Notes: generated by a model not told the origin, from the letters alone. Shown: positions 44,942 through 55,277, numbered from the stretch's first letter. The stretch: 59,385 bases of DNA from Burkholderiales bacterium (GCA_019748155.1 JAIEPY010000103.1:1-59385), one strand, 5' to 3'. Numbers and translations are program-made.

Positions 44942-47032
44942 TCAGGAAAAGCTATATAAAGTCATCGCGAAAATAAATCCTGTAGTCAGTAAAATAAACA
45001 ATGACTTAAATATTAGATTACCCCCATATCTAATTGGTTTAATTACAGTTTTTGCAAATAAAAATGCATTAACCGGAATCATAATTACGACAATATACAT
45101 CAAAAGATAAATATATTCGATATACATAATCTCGGAAGTTAGTTTGTTACGTAGACTTACATGGGTAAATACAATCGTAAACAAAACCCCACTACAAGAT
45201 CCGATTATCGAAGACAATTTAAACTCAATAAATTTGTTTTTATGTTTACTTATCGTCAGCAACACCATAAATAAAATTAAAATAATTACTACAGGTGGTG
45301 TAATTGTAGTAATAATTGCATCACCAATAGTTGAATTTACAATCATATTAAAGGTTAATGCTGGTAAATGTACTGTAGCGTAACTATCAACCTCATCAAT
45401 CATTCGGGAGTCATCATTGGTAAAGGTAAAGAAACTCCCCTTTATTAACCACCCAGGTATAATAATATTTGGGCTGACCCCATAATTAGCATTAATATCG
45501 CTTAAACCATTATAATAGCTAAAATTAGGTGTAAAAACTACTCTTTGACTACTATTTAGCGGACTAATCGAAAGCCAAATCTTACCGTGATTAAACGGAA
45601 AATCTTTGTAATCAAAATTTTCACGAATTTTAGTTTGAAATGACCAGATTAGTAAATGTGAGTTATTAGTATAACTATCTGAAATAAGTTTGGTTTGACT
45701 ATCAAAGGCATTATTAAATTTAATTCCATACTGTATTCCTGACTCTATAGGATAGCTCTGCATAATCGTGCCAGTTAATTGTAGATTATACGCGGTAAGG
45801 AACTCGGCAGTATCAACCATGATAGCTGTAGGAATTTGAGTAATTTCGCCAAGATTCTTCAACGTTGCTTCTTTTTGATATTTTTCTATGACTGTTTGCA
45901 TAATATGATCTGATTTTATTGCCTGAGAGGCATCAACAAAATACAGATTACGTGAAATATTCCAGGTATAAACCGTTGCAGTTAAAAAACTCAAAGAAAT
46001 AAACGCAGTTGCAATCCAATACTGCTTATATTGATTTCTGAATTTCATTCGCCAAATTATAAGCATTAAACCTAGGCAAATAATAATCAAGGTTATGCTT
46101 CCAGTTTTAATCATTAAATCAGAGTTGTCGGTTGCCCGACTCAATAGTTTTAAATCCTGCGGATTAAATTTAGCAAGAATCAACCAGGGAACATTTTTTA
46201 AATGCTGATAAATCGTATAGGTCTCAATGCCTTGCTGATTTACTACATTATGACATAATGATAAGCATGGTTTAGCTTTGTTATAATTAAATATTTGCCG
46301 ATCAATTAAACTATCATTATCATTACTTTGAGTAAAACTAGCTCGCGTTACAATTTTTTCTGAATTAGCACTGTAAACATAATAACCATCGTCAGAAATA
46401 ACAGTTGTAAACTTTTCTCCAATATTTTTAGCAATTAGATTAACTAAGCCTTTTAAATCAATATCCAAGACGATCAAACCTTCAGCTTGATGCGTTTCTG
46501 AATTATAAAAAGTTGTAATATAACTAATAACATATTGTTTTAGGTTTTTATCATAATATGGTCTACTCCAGCGCTGAGGATTTTGTTTCGATTTAGCCAA
46601 CCAGCGAACTTCATCATCACGAGTTTTATTATATTTCTTGTTAACCAAATAATAATTTTGTAATTCCCAATACAAGCGATGATGTTTAATATTTTCATTC
46701 TGGTCAAAAAATATAACACCGACTCCTAAAACGCTACTATAGTTGACGTTCAAATCATGATTAATTATTTGTCCTAAATCTTTAGCCTTAATTTCGTGAG
46801 TAGAAATTTGATTGGCATAGCCATCCATATGCTGTGTAATCTTACCAATTTTTTGATCTAATGATGAACTAGTAATAACAAGTAATTCGCTCTGCTGCTT
46901 TTTGATCTGCAACATATCGTTATCACGGAAGTGTTTAAGCTCAACCAATGAATAGATTAAACCCAAAATACTTATCATCAATAAGACACTGATCACTAAA
47001 TATAATGGAGCCTTGGCTTTATTAATATTAAT
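44942..47032 (-). CDS. Cache-sensor / pentameric ligand-gated ion channel-like fusion protein
   Basis: Counted from GTG 46996 (684 residues): TM1 (1–20); a double-Cache-like periplasmic domain (~30–285, 'RPYYDKNLKQYVISYITTFYN', 'GLIVLDIDLKGL'); TM2 (~300–315); a short basic cytosolic loop; TM3 (~328–346); then a ~190-residue beta-rich periplasmic domain and four helices (M1 ~556–581, M2 ~595–612, M3 ~624–648, M4 ~661–682). The beta domain has the Pro-loop pattern of Cys-loop-type channels ('WSFQTKIRENFDYKDFPFNHGKIWLSI', 450–476) and the pre-M1 pattern 'IIPGWLIKG…LPALTFNMIVN'. Topology fits a channel: domain outside, four helices, C-terminus outside. The frame is open to an ATT at 47032 with GGAG eight bases before it, which would complete TM1; GTG 46996 has no ribosome-binding site. 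No kinase or chemotaxis output domain. Family call is by eye. Confidence 0.6.
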   Translation of the reverse strand: MNINKAKAPLYLVISVLLMISILGLIYSLVELKHFRDNDMLQIKKQQSELLVITSSSLDQKIGKITQHMDGYANQISTHEIKAKDLGQIINHDLNVNYSSVLGVGVIFFDQNENIKHHRLYWELQNYYLVNKKYNKTRDDEVRWLAKSKQNPQRWSRPYYDKNLKQYVISYITTFYNSETHQAEGLIVLDIDLKGLVNLIAKNIGEKFTTVISDDGYYVYSANSEKIVTRASFTQSNDNDSLIDRQIFNYNKAKPCLSLCHNVVNQQGIETYTIYQHLKNVPWLILAKFNPQDLKLLSRATDNSDLMIKTGSITLIIICLGLMLIIWRMKFRNQYKQYWIATAFISLSFLTATVYTWNISRNLYFVDASQAIKSDHIMQTVIEKYQKEATLKNLGEITQIPTAIMVDTAEFLTAYNLQLTGTIMQSYPIESGIQYGIKFNNAFDSQTKLISDSYTNNSHLLIWSFQTKIRENFDYKDFPFNHGKIWLSISPLNSSQRVVFTPNFSYYNGLSDINANYGVSPNIIIPGWLIKGSFFTFTNDDSRMIDEVDSYATVHLPALTFNMIVNSTIGDAIITTITPPVVIILILFMVLLTISKHKNKFIEFKLSSIIGSCSGVLFTIVFTHVSLRNKLTSEIMYIEYIYLLMYIVVIMIPVNAFLFAKTVIKPIRYGGNLIFKSLFILLTTGFIFAMTLYSFS

Positions 47033-47113
47033 TTATTATTCTCCAATAAATTCATTTATTTTATAAAGATAATCATTATTATACCCTCTCGCTAGTGCTA
47101 TGTAGCATAAAAA

Positions 47114-47165
47114 ATAGCCACTAAATTTAATTGTAGTATAAATACCCAGTTAAATTAGTGGCTAT
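47114..47165 (-). terminator. Rho-independent terminator after der
   Basis: Arms ATAGCCACTAAATTTAA (47114–47130) and TTAAATTAGTGGCTAT (47150–47165) pair with one bulged base around a 19-base loop. On the minus strand the stem is followed by six T, so it ends the hisS–yfgM–bamB–der transcript, about 75 bp after the der stop. Confidence 0.8.
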
Positions 47166-47238
47166 AATTATTTCAAAGGTTAAATTAAATAGCTAAGCAG
47201 GAAAAACTTAACTACTAATATTTAACAATTGATTACGG

Positions 47239-48570
47239 TTAAGTTTTTTTACGACCTTCAAAAGGGTTGTCGCTATTTTTATATTCAATTCGTAATGGTG
47301 TTCCAGTTAGTTCAAATACTTTACGGAAAGAGCGCTCTAAATACTTGGTATAAGCTTGTTGCACCGATTGCAAACTATTTCCATGAATAATAACAATTGG
47401 CGGATTAGAGCCACCCTGATGTGCATAACGCATTTTCGGACGAAAATTACCTTTATGGGTTGGCGGTTGACGATTAACCGCTTCTTTTAACACACGAGTT
47501 AATTTCGGCGTAGCCAATTTAATAAACGCAGAATGATAGGCCGCATCAATCGAATTTAATAATTCACTAATTCCTTTTTTGTATAGTGCTGAAATATAAG
47601 TATATTTAGCAAAATCCAAAAAGTGTAATTTAGTTTTTAAATCATCTTTAATCGTAGCTCTTTGCTCTTCGTTCAAATGATCCCATTTATTAACCGCAAC
47701 AACAATTGATTTACCAGCCTCAAGTGCATAGCCAACAATAGTTGCATCTTGCTCAGCGATATCCAAATGAGCATCAAGCACCAAGACAACTACATGAGCT
47801 TCACTAATTGCCTGAATCGCTTTGAGAACTGAGAATTTTTCTAGCTTATCGGTAACCCGCCCTTTACGGCGAATCCCAGCGGTATCAATAATCGTGTATT
47901 TTTGCTCACCACGTTCAAAATCAATATAAATACTATCACGGGTAGTACCTGCTTCATCAAAAGCAATCACTCGTTCTTCACCAAGAATAGTATTTACCAG
48001 CGTTGATTTACCAACATTAGGACGACCAACTACGGCAAAAGTAATTTTCTCATCATGCTCTTCTTCTTCAGGCGTATTCTTGAAGCCACGTAAAACATCG
48101 TCAATCAGTTTATGCACGCCATCGCCATGCGTTGCTGATAGCGGATACATTTTTTCCAAACCAAGCTCATAGAAATCACTAATCGCAACGATTTTATCCA
48201 CACCTTCAACTTTGTTGATAGCTACAAAAATAGGCTTATCTAAGGTGCGAAGTTTATTGGCAATCAATTTATCTTGAGGTGTTAAACCATTTCGTCCATC
48301 AACCATAAAAATTACGGCATCAGATTCAAAAATAGCTTGCTCCGCCTGACGCAGCATTTCATACATGACACCACTGTCAATTAATGGCTCAAAACCACCA
48401 GTATCAACCAAGATATAGGGTTTGTGTCCAATCCGTCCAACACCATAGTGGCGATCACGGGTTAAACCAGAGAAATCCGCAACCAGCGCATCACGCGAAC
48501 GGGTAAGACGGTTAAATAATGTTGATTTGCCGACGTTGGGTCTACCAACTAAAGCAATTGTAGGCTTCAT
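47239..48570 (-). CDS. der: Ribosome biogenesis GTPase Der (EngA)
   Basis: Essential 50S-assembly GTPase with two G domains in tandem and a KH-like C-terminal domain. 443 residues. Domain 1: 'GRPNVGKSTLFNRL' at ~8, 'DTGGFE', 'NKVEG'. Domain 2: 'GRPNVGKSTLVNTIL' at ~182, 'DTAGIRRKGRV', 'NKWDH'. The C-terminal part has 'MRYAHQGGSNPPIVIIHGN'. Starts 8 bp after bamB. Confidence 0.97.
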   Translation of the reverse strand: MKPTIALVGRPNVGKSTLFNRLTRSRDALVADFSGLTRDRHYGVGRIGHKPYILVDTGGFEPLIDSGVMYEMLRQAEQAIFESDAVIFMVDGRNGLTPQDKLIANKLRTLDKPIFVAINKVEGVDKIVAISDFYELGLEKMYPLSATHGDGVHKLIDDVLRGFKNTPEEEEHDEKITFAVVGRPNVGKSTLVNTILGEERVIAFDEAGTTRDSIYIDFERGEQKYTIIDTAGIRRKGRVTDKLEKFSVLKAIQAISEAHVVVLVLDAHLDIAEQDATIVGYALEAGKSIVVAVNKWDHLNEEQRATIKDDLKTKLHFLDFAKYTYISALYKKGISELLNSIDAAYHSAFIKLATPKLTRVLKEAVNRQPPTHKGNFRPKMRYAHQGGSNPPIVIIHGNSLQSVQQAYTKYLERSFRKVFELTGTPLRIEYKNSDNPFEGRKKT

Positions 48571-48578
48571 ATATTTCC

Positions 48579-49715
48579 TTAATAGTTTTTAATCAATGCA
48601 ACATAGCCACTTGCAGATTGAAATACCACACCATTGTCGCGCACCAAGGGGTAAGATACGCCACCACTTAATGAAGTACTAATCCGTGCCACTTCCTGAC
48701 CGTCATTGCGATTAAACATATGAACATAGCCATCATTATCTACAACCAATACACCGTTACCTAAAATAACCGGAATACTCATGTTACGATATTGCATTGT
48801 TTTATTTTGCCAAATTTGTGCACCAGTTGCTTTGTCAAAGGCATAAACAATACCATCTTGCGATACCGCATAAACATTTTGCTGATCTATTACCAAACCT
48901 TGCGCGGTACTAAATTTTTTCTGCCAGATAACATTACTGGATATCGCATCTAAGCAAGCAATTTTGCCATTATAACTGGCAACACACATTATTTTATTAT
49001 CCAACACCGGGCGCATCCCAATATCGGTTATTTTATCTAAATCTGTCGCACCTTCTGGCACAGCAATATAGTTTTCCCAAATAGGAGTTCCTGTATGTAA
49101 ATTTAACAGGGCTAATTTACCACCAGGCAAACCTATTGCCACAACTTCATTACCAATTACCTGAAAACTATTTTTAACTCTGAGTGTCAAGGGTGGAATT
49201 GGCTTTTGATAGCTCCAAACCGGAGTTCCATCATTGATATTAAAAGCCAGAATTTCGGCATCATTAGTTCGTACAACTACTATATCGCTAGTTGCTTGCG
49301 GTGCTTCAATTGATACAGTTGGTAATTGTGCTTGCCAACGAACTTTACCACTACCTTTATCAACCGCAAGCAGATAAGCATCTTTAGTCGTGACAAAGAC
49401 AACTCCGCCTGAAACCCCTGTGCCACTTGATAAATCACGATTAACATAGAACTGATTAATTATACTGCCATCAGTTGGATCTAATTTATAGATATCCCCT
49501 TCACTATCCGCAGTAAAAATTGCATTATCAAATAACGTTGGAACAAAGCTACCCGCAGCGCTTAGTACTAATGAGCTTTGTACCCAGCCTGATTTTAAAG
49601 TATCACTATTTTGAATCTTGGGCATAGGTTCAGGCTGCGGTGAATTATCGGTTGAGCATGAAATTAAACCAGTAGCAATAATGCTACTGGTTATGATGAG
49701 AATAAATTTCTTCAT
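48579..49715 (-). CDS. bamB: Outer membrane assembly lipoprotein BamB
   Basis: Eight-bladed beta-propeller lipoprotein of the BAM complex. About 378 residues. Signal peptide with lipobox LISC (Cys20 from ATG 49715), then PQQ-like propeller repeats such as 'GKVRWQAQLP', 'GTPVWSYQKP', 'GTPIWENYIA', 'SNVIWQKKFS' and 'GAQIWQNKTM'. The ATG at 49715 is preferred over the TTG at 49733 because the signal peptide starts there and GGGGGA lies upstream. It overlaps none of yfgM with this start. Confidence 0.95.
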   Translation of the reverse strand: MKKFILIITSSIIATGLISCSTDNSPQPEPMPKIQNSDTLKSGWVQSSLVLSAAGSFVPTLFDNAIFTADSEGDIYKLDPTDGSIINQFYVNRDLSSGTGVSGGVVFVTTKDAYLLAVDKGSGKVRWQAQLPTVSIEAPQATSDIVVVRTNDAEILAFNINDGTPVWSYQKPIPPLTLRVKNSFQVIGNEVVAIGLPGGKLALLNLHTGTPIWENYIAVPEGATDLDKITDIGMRPVLDNKIMCVASYNGKIACLDAISSNVIWQKKFSTAQGLVIDQQNVYAVSQDGIVYAFDKATGAQIWQNKTMQYRNMSIPVILGNGVLVVDNDGYVHMFNRNDGQEVARISTSLSGGVSYPLVRDNGVVFQSASGYVALIKNY

Positions 49716-49722
49716 CAAGAGA

Positions 49723-50355
49723 CTATCCCCCAATTATATCCAGCTTCATTTGGATCGCTTGTTGTGTTGATGGATCATTAGCCGCTTTTTGTAAACCTTC
49801 TTTATAGGCATCGCGAGCTTTATTTAAATCACCCATAGCAATATACATATCACCACGACCTTCGTAAAATAAACCATCAAAAGATAAATCATGCTTGATT
49901 TTTAACATTTCACGCGCTTTATCAAATTTTTTCTCGTCGATATAAACGCTTGCCAAACGCAAAGCAGCTAAACTCTGCAATGATTTATCGCTGGATTTAT
50001 CCTTAGTCCAAAGCAAATATTTTTCTGCTTGAGCGTAATTTTTTTTAACAAAAGATAATTTCGCAGCTTGCATCGCAGACATCGCAGCAACTTCTGTACG
50101 TGGCAAATCAGTAATCAATTGATCTGTAATTTTATAAACCTGAGCATCTTGACCATTATTTATGGCAGTGATAACTCCTGCATAAATTTGAGCCGCCTTA
50201 GCAGATTGTTTAGTATTATACCAATTATAAACGGTGCTGCCGATATACCCCAAAATCAGAAGTATAACTACTGCGGCAATATATTTACCCCAGTCTTTCC
50301 AAAAATATTTAACTGTTGCTATTTGTTCTTGTTCATTTAAATCAAAATGAGCCAT
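49723..50355 (-). CDS. yfgM: YfgM-like ancillary SecYEG translocon protein (TPR)
   Basis: 210 residues: cytosolic N-terminus with the conserved 'DLNEQEQIATVKYFWKDWGKYI', one membrane helix (~31–48) and a periplasmic tetratricopeptide domain ending 'GDLNKARDAYKEGLQKAANDPS'. In E. coli YfgM works with PpiD at the Sec translocon. The order hisS–yfgM–bamB–der is conserved in beta- and gammaproteobacteria. Four bases separate it from hisS. Confidence 0.92.
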   Translation of the reverse strand: MAHFDLNEQEQIATVKYFWKDWGKYIAAVVILLILGYIGSTVYNWYNTKQSAKAAQIYAGVITAINNGQDAQVYKITDQLITDLPRTEVAAMSAMQAAKLSFVKKNYAQAEKYLLWTKDKSSDKSLQSLAALRLASVYIDEKKFDKAREMLKIKHDLSFDGLFYEGRGDMYIAMGDLNKARDAYKEGLQKAANDPSTQQAIQMKLDIIGG

Positions 50356-50359
50356 TTCA

Positions 50360-51628
50360 TTACCTACTTATTAATTGTTTAATTTTATCGACGATATTCC
50401 CAAGCTCAACCACTTCCTGAGTTTTGAGCGCCATTGATTTTACCACAACTTGCTGCTGCTTCACCTCGTTTTCGCCAATCACTAGCGTTAGAGGACTTCC
50501 GGAATTATCAGCACGTTTAAATTGAGCTTTAAAACTACCACCACCAAAATTTTGAATCACGCTAAATCCATGTTCACGAAGTTGAGCGGCTAATCTAAAT
50601 CCTAAAGCGGTGGTTCCATCGCCATCGCTTACAATATAGATATCACTAGCGGGTTTTGCAGGTAATTTATTCTGTGCTTCCAGACTTAGCAATAAACGCT
50701 CTAATCCGATAGCAAAACCAATAGCATAATTATCTTTAGCCCCCAACTCAGCTAGCAATGGATCATAGCGTCCACCACCGCAAACAGTTGACTGAGAACC
50801 CAAATCACTACTCACCCACTCAAATACGGATAAATTATAATAATCCAAGCCACGAACTAAGCGTGGATTTTCAATATAACTAATATTTAAAGCGTCCAGA
50901 CCAGCCTTCCAGCCATTATAATGACTAAGAGATTCATCACCGAGATAGTCGATCAGACGTGGTGCTGCTGTTACTAGCTCTTGCATCGCTGGATTTTTAG
51001 TATCTAAAATCCGTAAGGGATTGCTATAAAGACGACGTTTTGCCTCTTCATCCAGTATTTCCTGATATTGCTCAAAATAACTAATTAATGCTTGACGATG
51101 CGCTAAGCGCTCTTCTTTATTGCCCAAGCAATTAATATGTAGCTCTACACCACCAAGCCCTAGAATCTGCCATAGATGACTAAGCATAAGAATGATTTCG
51201 CAATCAATATCCGGACCAGCAAAGCCAAGAGCTTCAACACCTAATTGGTGAAATTGACGATAGCGTCCTTTTTGTGGGCGCTCATGACGAAACATTGGTC
51301 CAATATACCATAGTTTTTGGGTGGCATTATAGAGTAAACTATGTTCAACCACCGCGCGAATAATCCCAGCAGTGCCTTCTGGACGCAAGGTAAGCTTATC
51401 ACCATTCAAGCTATCAACAAAGCTATACATTTCTTTTTCAACAATATCCGTTACTTCGCCTATTGAACGGGTAAAAAGTTGCGTTGACTCAAGGATAGGA
51501 GTCCGCATGTTATTATAGCCATATTGTGCTAACCATGCATTTAATTTGCCTTCCAACCATAACCATTGATATGAATTGACTGGAAGAATGTCATTCATAC
51601 CCTTAACGCCAGATAATTTTTCTGCCAT
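50360..51628 (-). CDS. hisS: Histidine--tRNA ligase
   Basis: Class II aminoacyl-tRNA synthetase, 422 residues. Motif 2 '[19 protein letters not shown]' and '[26 protein letters not shown]', histidine-specific '[17 protein letters not shown]', motif 3 '[14 protein letters not shown]', and a C-terminal anticodon-binding domain. First gene of the hisS–der operon, 27 bp after the hsdR stop. Confidence 0.97.
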   Translation of the reverse strand: MAEKLSGVKGMNDILPVNSYQWLWLEGKLNAWLAQYGYNNMRTPILESTQLFTRSIGEVTDIVEKEMYSFVDSLNGDKLTLRPEGTAGIIRAVVEHSLLYNATQKLWYIGPMFRHERPQKGRYRQFHQLGVEALGFAGPDIDCEIILMLSHLWQILGLGGVELHINCLGNKEERLAHRQALISYFEQYQEILDEEAKRRLYSNPLRILDTKNPAMQELVTAAPRLIDYLGDESLSHYNGWKAGLDALNISYIENPRLVRGLDYYNLSVFEWVSSDLGSQSTVCGGGRYDPLLAELGAKDNYAIGFAIGLERLLLSLEAQNKLPAKPASDIYIVSDGDGTTALGFRLAAQLREHGFSVIQNFGGGSFKAQFKRADNSGSPLTLVIGENEVKQQQVVVKSMALKTQEVVELGNIVDKIKQLISR

Positions 51629-51655
51629 GTTTTACCTTCTATAAAAAATAAGACC

Positions 51656-54631
51656 TTAAATCCTAGCTAAAGTCTGTTTCAAAGTATCTTGAAACGCCAA
51701 TTTTGATGCCTCACTTTGCGCTAACATTCGATATAGTTCTAGTTCTTTACGGCGATGCCCAGCCATTACATCCTCAAATATTTTATTAAATGCTAAGTCT
51801 TTGGTTTGAGGATCAGTATTTTCTTCGTATTTGGGCTTATAATCAGGATGAGCGCGCATACTTTCGGCTAAATTGATAAACTTAACCCGTTGTTCCTCTG
51901 GTGTAGCTTCCCAACCTTGAAACCATTTTTGATTAAAATTACTAATAATTTCATCTAGCGGATCATGCCCTTTTTCACCAGCGTATGCACCGCGTGGATT
52001 TGGATTTTGCGGATCAAGCTCGCTTTCATCTGCATCTAAACTAATCGCAGAATTAAGTTTTACCCGCTCCAAGCCATAAGTAGATAAATCAATTGATTCT
52101 AATAACTCATCTAATACATCTTGAATTGGGTCAGCTATTATTAATTTAGGAATAAGAAACTTTAAAAACCAAAAGAGCTGCTCCCACTCAAGACGTTCAT
52201 AAGGAATAATTGCAGCCATTTGCCCATATATTTTAACAAATTGCTTCGCTTTGATTTTGTAGTCAGCTTTGTCTGAACTGCCAAGTTCTAGCTCACTACA
52301 AAAACGGCTTGCCACCGTATCTATAAGACTGCTTAATTCATCTGCACGGGCATTTTCGAAATATTTATTAGTAAAATCAACTACTTCGTTCCATTCATAA
52401 ATACCAGATTCATCTAAAATTGCTTTTAATTCATGTAATACATTTACATCGGTTGCTTGATTAAGCGATGTTGCAGTGTAAAATGGATCAAACGATTCCT
52501 TAATATCCTCAGTAGAGTTAAAAAAATCTAATACAAATAAATCTTCGGTTTTCTTGCCAAGTTTATCCGCTGCACGATTCAAGCGTGATAGTGCCTGAAC
52601 CGCAAGAACACCTTGCAATTTTTTATCAACATACATAGTACATAATTTTGGTTGATTAAATCCAGTGAGATATTTATTTGCCACTATTAATATGCGATAT
52701 TCATCACTATCAAATTTATCCCTAGTATCATTTTCAGCAAAGCCATTTAAACCAGCCTCAGTATATTCAATCCCATCAATTAATTTACTACCCGAGAATG
52801 CGATTAATGCCTTAAACGGATTACCGTAGTGAGCTAAAACTTCTTGAACCGCTTGAAAATAACGAATTGCTGCAGGAATGTTTTGCGTCACAATCATACC
52901 TTTAGCTTTACCTTTGAGTTTTTTAGTATTTATGACTTTACCAATAAAATGCTCAAGCATAATTTCAGCTTTGGTTTTAATCGTTTGCCGATGGCTTTCA
53001 ACATAAGAGCGAAGCTTCTTTTGTGCTTTTTTAGTGTCAAATAATGGATTATCTTCAACTGATTTTTCAATCTCATAATAACTACGGTATGTTGTATAAT
53101 TTGCCAAGACATCAAGAATAAACCCCTCTTCAATAGCTTGTTTCATTGAGTATAAATGAAAGGGTTTAAATTTGCCATCGGCTTGCTGTACACCAAACTT
53201 TTCTAATGTGTTGGATTTTGGGGTGGCAGTAAATGCAAAATATGATGCGTTAGCGCGCATTTTACGTGATGTCATATAGGCTAAAATTTTATCTTGAGTG
53301 TCGTCAGTATCTGGATCATCATCAGAGTTATTACCCATTGCTCGCTGCATATTATCCGTGGCACTTCCACTTTGTGAGCTATGAGCCTCATCAATGATTA
53401 CCGCAAAATTTTTATGACTTAAGTCGGCTATACCATCTACGATAAATGGGAATTTTTGTATGGTAGTGATAATAATTTTTTTGCCATTTTCTAAGCTTGA
53501 TTTAAGTTCTTGCGAACTATAGGCTGGAGCAACAATATTTTTTACTTCGGAAAATTCGCGGATGTTTTCCCGTAGTTGCTTATCTAGTAAACGGCGATCG
53601 GTTACTACTATTACTGAATCAAACATCGGGATATCTGCGCCTTTAGAACCCTGAGCAGTTACATTTGAAGGATAAGCTTCAATTAACTGATATGCCGCCC
53701 ATGTTATCGAGTTGGATTTACCCGAACCTGCCGAATGTTGGATAAGATAAGTTTTACCTACACCATTAGTCCTCACATCATCAATAACCTGACGGACTAC
53801 GTCTAATTGATGGTAGCGTGGAAAATATAGCGTCCGCTTATTTAATGGCTCTTTGTTACTACCGTCTAAACGTACAAAATGCTGAATAATATTGGCTAAA
53901 CTCTCCCGAGTAAATATTTCTCTCCATAAGTAATCAGTTTTATAGCCAAACTCGTTGGTGGGATTACCTTTGCCATAGTTATTACCTTTATTAAATGGTA
54001 AAAAGAATGTACCAGCACCATTTAATTTGGTTGTCATATATGCTTCATCAGTATCAACCGTAAAATGCACCAAACAGCGTGAGAAGTTTAATAATGGTTC
54101 GTTGATATTTCGTTCAAATTTATATTGATTTTGCCCGTGTAGCCGAGCTGTTTGACCTGTCCATGGGTTTTTAAGCTCTATCGTTATCAACGGTAAGCCA
54201 TTAACAAATAAAACCATATCAATTTCTTCTAGCTGGTTACTCAACGAATAACGAACCTGACGCGTAACACTGAATTGATTTTTAGCAAAATTATCTTTAA
54301 TGGTTTGTGAACTTGAAGCTAACGGCAAGACATATAAAAACGTAAATTTAGCATCATCAACATCTAAACCTTTGCGTAAAACGTGCAAAATACCATATTT
54401 CTTGATAATTTTATCTAATCGCTCAAGGATCTTACGCTGCCAATCTGGGCTTCGTTGTAACTTAGCTAATTCTGTTGCCTGAGTAGTTTCAAGAAAACTC
54501 CAAAACCTTTCAGTGTCAATCGCAAATTGTTTATTGTAGTTATCTGGGCTTCCTGAATAGAATCCATTTTGTGCAATTAAATGCTGTTCAATAATAGTTT
54601 CTAATGCTGCTTCGTTAGTTTGGCTTACCAT
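51656..54631 (-). CDS. hsdR: Type I restriction enzyme HsdR (restriction and translocation subunit)
   Basis: 991 residues, full length. N-terminal PD-(D/E)xK nuclease with D138 ('EEIDMVLFVNG') and E152/K154 ('LITIELKNP'). The SF2 translocase has the P-loop AGSGKS (301–306), DEAH at 414–417, 'FAFTATP' (motif III) and 'ANKYLTGFNQPKLCTMYVDKKLQGVLAVQALSRLNR' (motifs V–VI). The C-terminal helical part binds HsdM. All catalytic residues are present, so it should be active. Separated from hsdS and hsdM by four unrelated genes. Confidence 0.96.
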   Translation of the reverse strand: MVSQTNEAALETIIEQHLIAQNGFYSGSPDNYNKQFAIDTERFWSFLETTQATELAKLQRSPDWQRKILERLDKIIKKYGILHVLRKGLDVDDAKFTFLYVLPLASSSQTIKDNFAKNQFSVTRQVRYSLSNQLEEIDMVLFVNGLPLITIELKNPWTGQTARLHGQNQYKFERNINEPLLNFSRCLVHFTVDTDEAYMTTKLNGAGTFFLPFNKGNNYGKGNPTNEFGYKTDYLWREIFTRESLANIIQHFVRLDGSNKEPLNKRTLYFPRYHQLDVVRQVIDDVRTNGVGKTYLIQHSAGSGKSNSITWAAYQLIEAYPSNVTAQGSKGADIPMFDSVIVVTDRRLLDKQLRENIREFSEVKNIVAPAYSSQELKSSLENGKKIIITTIQKFPFIVDGIADLSHKNFAVIIDEAHSSQSGSATDNMQRAMGNNSDDDPDTDDTQDKILAYMTSRKMRANASYFAFTATPKSNTLEKFGVQQADGKFKPFHLYSMKQAIEEGFILDVLANYTTYRSYYEIEKSVEDNPLFDTKKAQKKLRSYVESHRQTIKTKAEIMLEHFIGKVINTKKLKGKAKGMIVTQNIPAAIRYFQAVQEVLAHYGNPFKALIAFSGSKLIDGIEYTEAGLNGFAENDTRDKFDSDEYRILIVANKYLTGFNQPKLCTMYVDKKLQGVLAVQALSRLNRAADKLGKKTEDLFVLDFFNSTEDIKESFDPFYTATSLNQATDVNVLHELKAILDESGIYEWNEVVDFTNKYFENARADELSSLIDTVASRFCSELELGSSDKADYKIKAKQFVKIYGQMAAIIPYERLEWEQLFWFLKFLIPKLIIADPIQDVLDELLESIDLSTYGLERVKLNSAISLDADESELDPQNPNPRGAYAGEKGHDPLDEIISNFNQKWFQGWEATPEEQRVKFINLAESMRAHPDYKPKYEENTDPQTKDLAFNKIFEDVMAGHRRKELELYRMLAQSEASKLAFQDTLKQTLARI

Positions 54632-54647
54632 TTAAATACACCAATGC

Positions 54648-55277
54648 TTAAGGATTAACAAATTGTTTTAATGAATTAAAACACTCATGAGAATAATCAA
54701 TTTCTGAGCTAACTGTTTTATCATAGTGAAAATCATAATCAACAACCAGTGCATTCATATGCAGTCGATATTTAATCTTATCATGTTTATTTATTGTAAT
54801 ACGATCGAATGCTGGTTCATTTATTTTGCGACATTGAATCATATTCTCTGCACATTCTAATATATTTGAGTGTTTTATACTTTGTAATAGCAAGCTTTCT
54901 AAGCTTCCATTATTATCATTATCGGGTAGGATATAAACACCTACTTTTATGTTATTAACGTCTTCAATTGTTCCGAGCTGATAAGCGCTAGACAATGAAA
55001 TACCAACAGCGCTTAATTTACTCAACACTTCTTGTTTGCGCGTGGAAAAATTATCATCAGCATCAACTATTATTAATAGATGCGTTATTCCATCTTGAAA
55101 TTGTTTAGTCCTATTTTTAATATCTTCCAGTCTATTAGGTAAATTGGTGTAGCCTTTCATATCAATAGGCTCCTGATTGCCAGTAACTAATTTTTTTACT
55201 AATAAATAATCATCTCTGCCTTCAACTAAAATTACGACACCATCATAATTTATTCTTTGTGCTGAATTTTTTGACAT
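54648..55277 (-). CDS. DUF3226 (TOPRIM-like) protein of an ATPase-nuclease defence pair
   Basis: 209 residues. 'VVILVEGRDDYLLVKKL' (Glu19), 'LLIIVDADDN' (D72, D74) and 'VGVYILPDNDNNGSLESLLL' are the DUF3226 pattern, a TOPRIM-like fold whose acidic residues bind metal. Such domains act as nucleases or nuclease-like effectors when paired with an OLD/ABC-type ATPase (OLD, Gabija, AbiL, PARIS). It starts on the last base of the upstream ATPase gene, so the two are coupled. Function in phage defence is inferred from the pairing and location. Confidence 0.75.
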   Translation of the reverse strand: MSKNSAQRINYDGVVILVEGRDDYLLVKKLVTGNQEPIDMKGYTNLPNRLEDIKNRTKQFQDGITHLLIIVDADDNFSTRKQEVLSKLSAVGISLSSAYQLGTIEDVNNIKVGVYILPDNDNNGSLESLLLQSIKHSNILECAENMIQCRKINEPAFDRITINKHDKIKYRLHMNALVVDYDFHYDKTVSSEIDYSHECFNSLKQFVNP

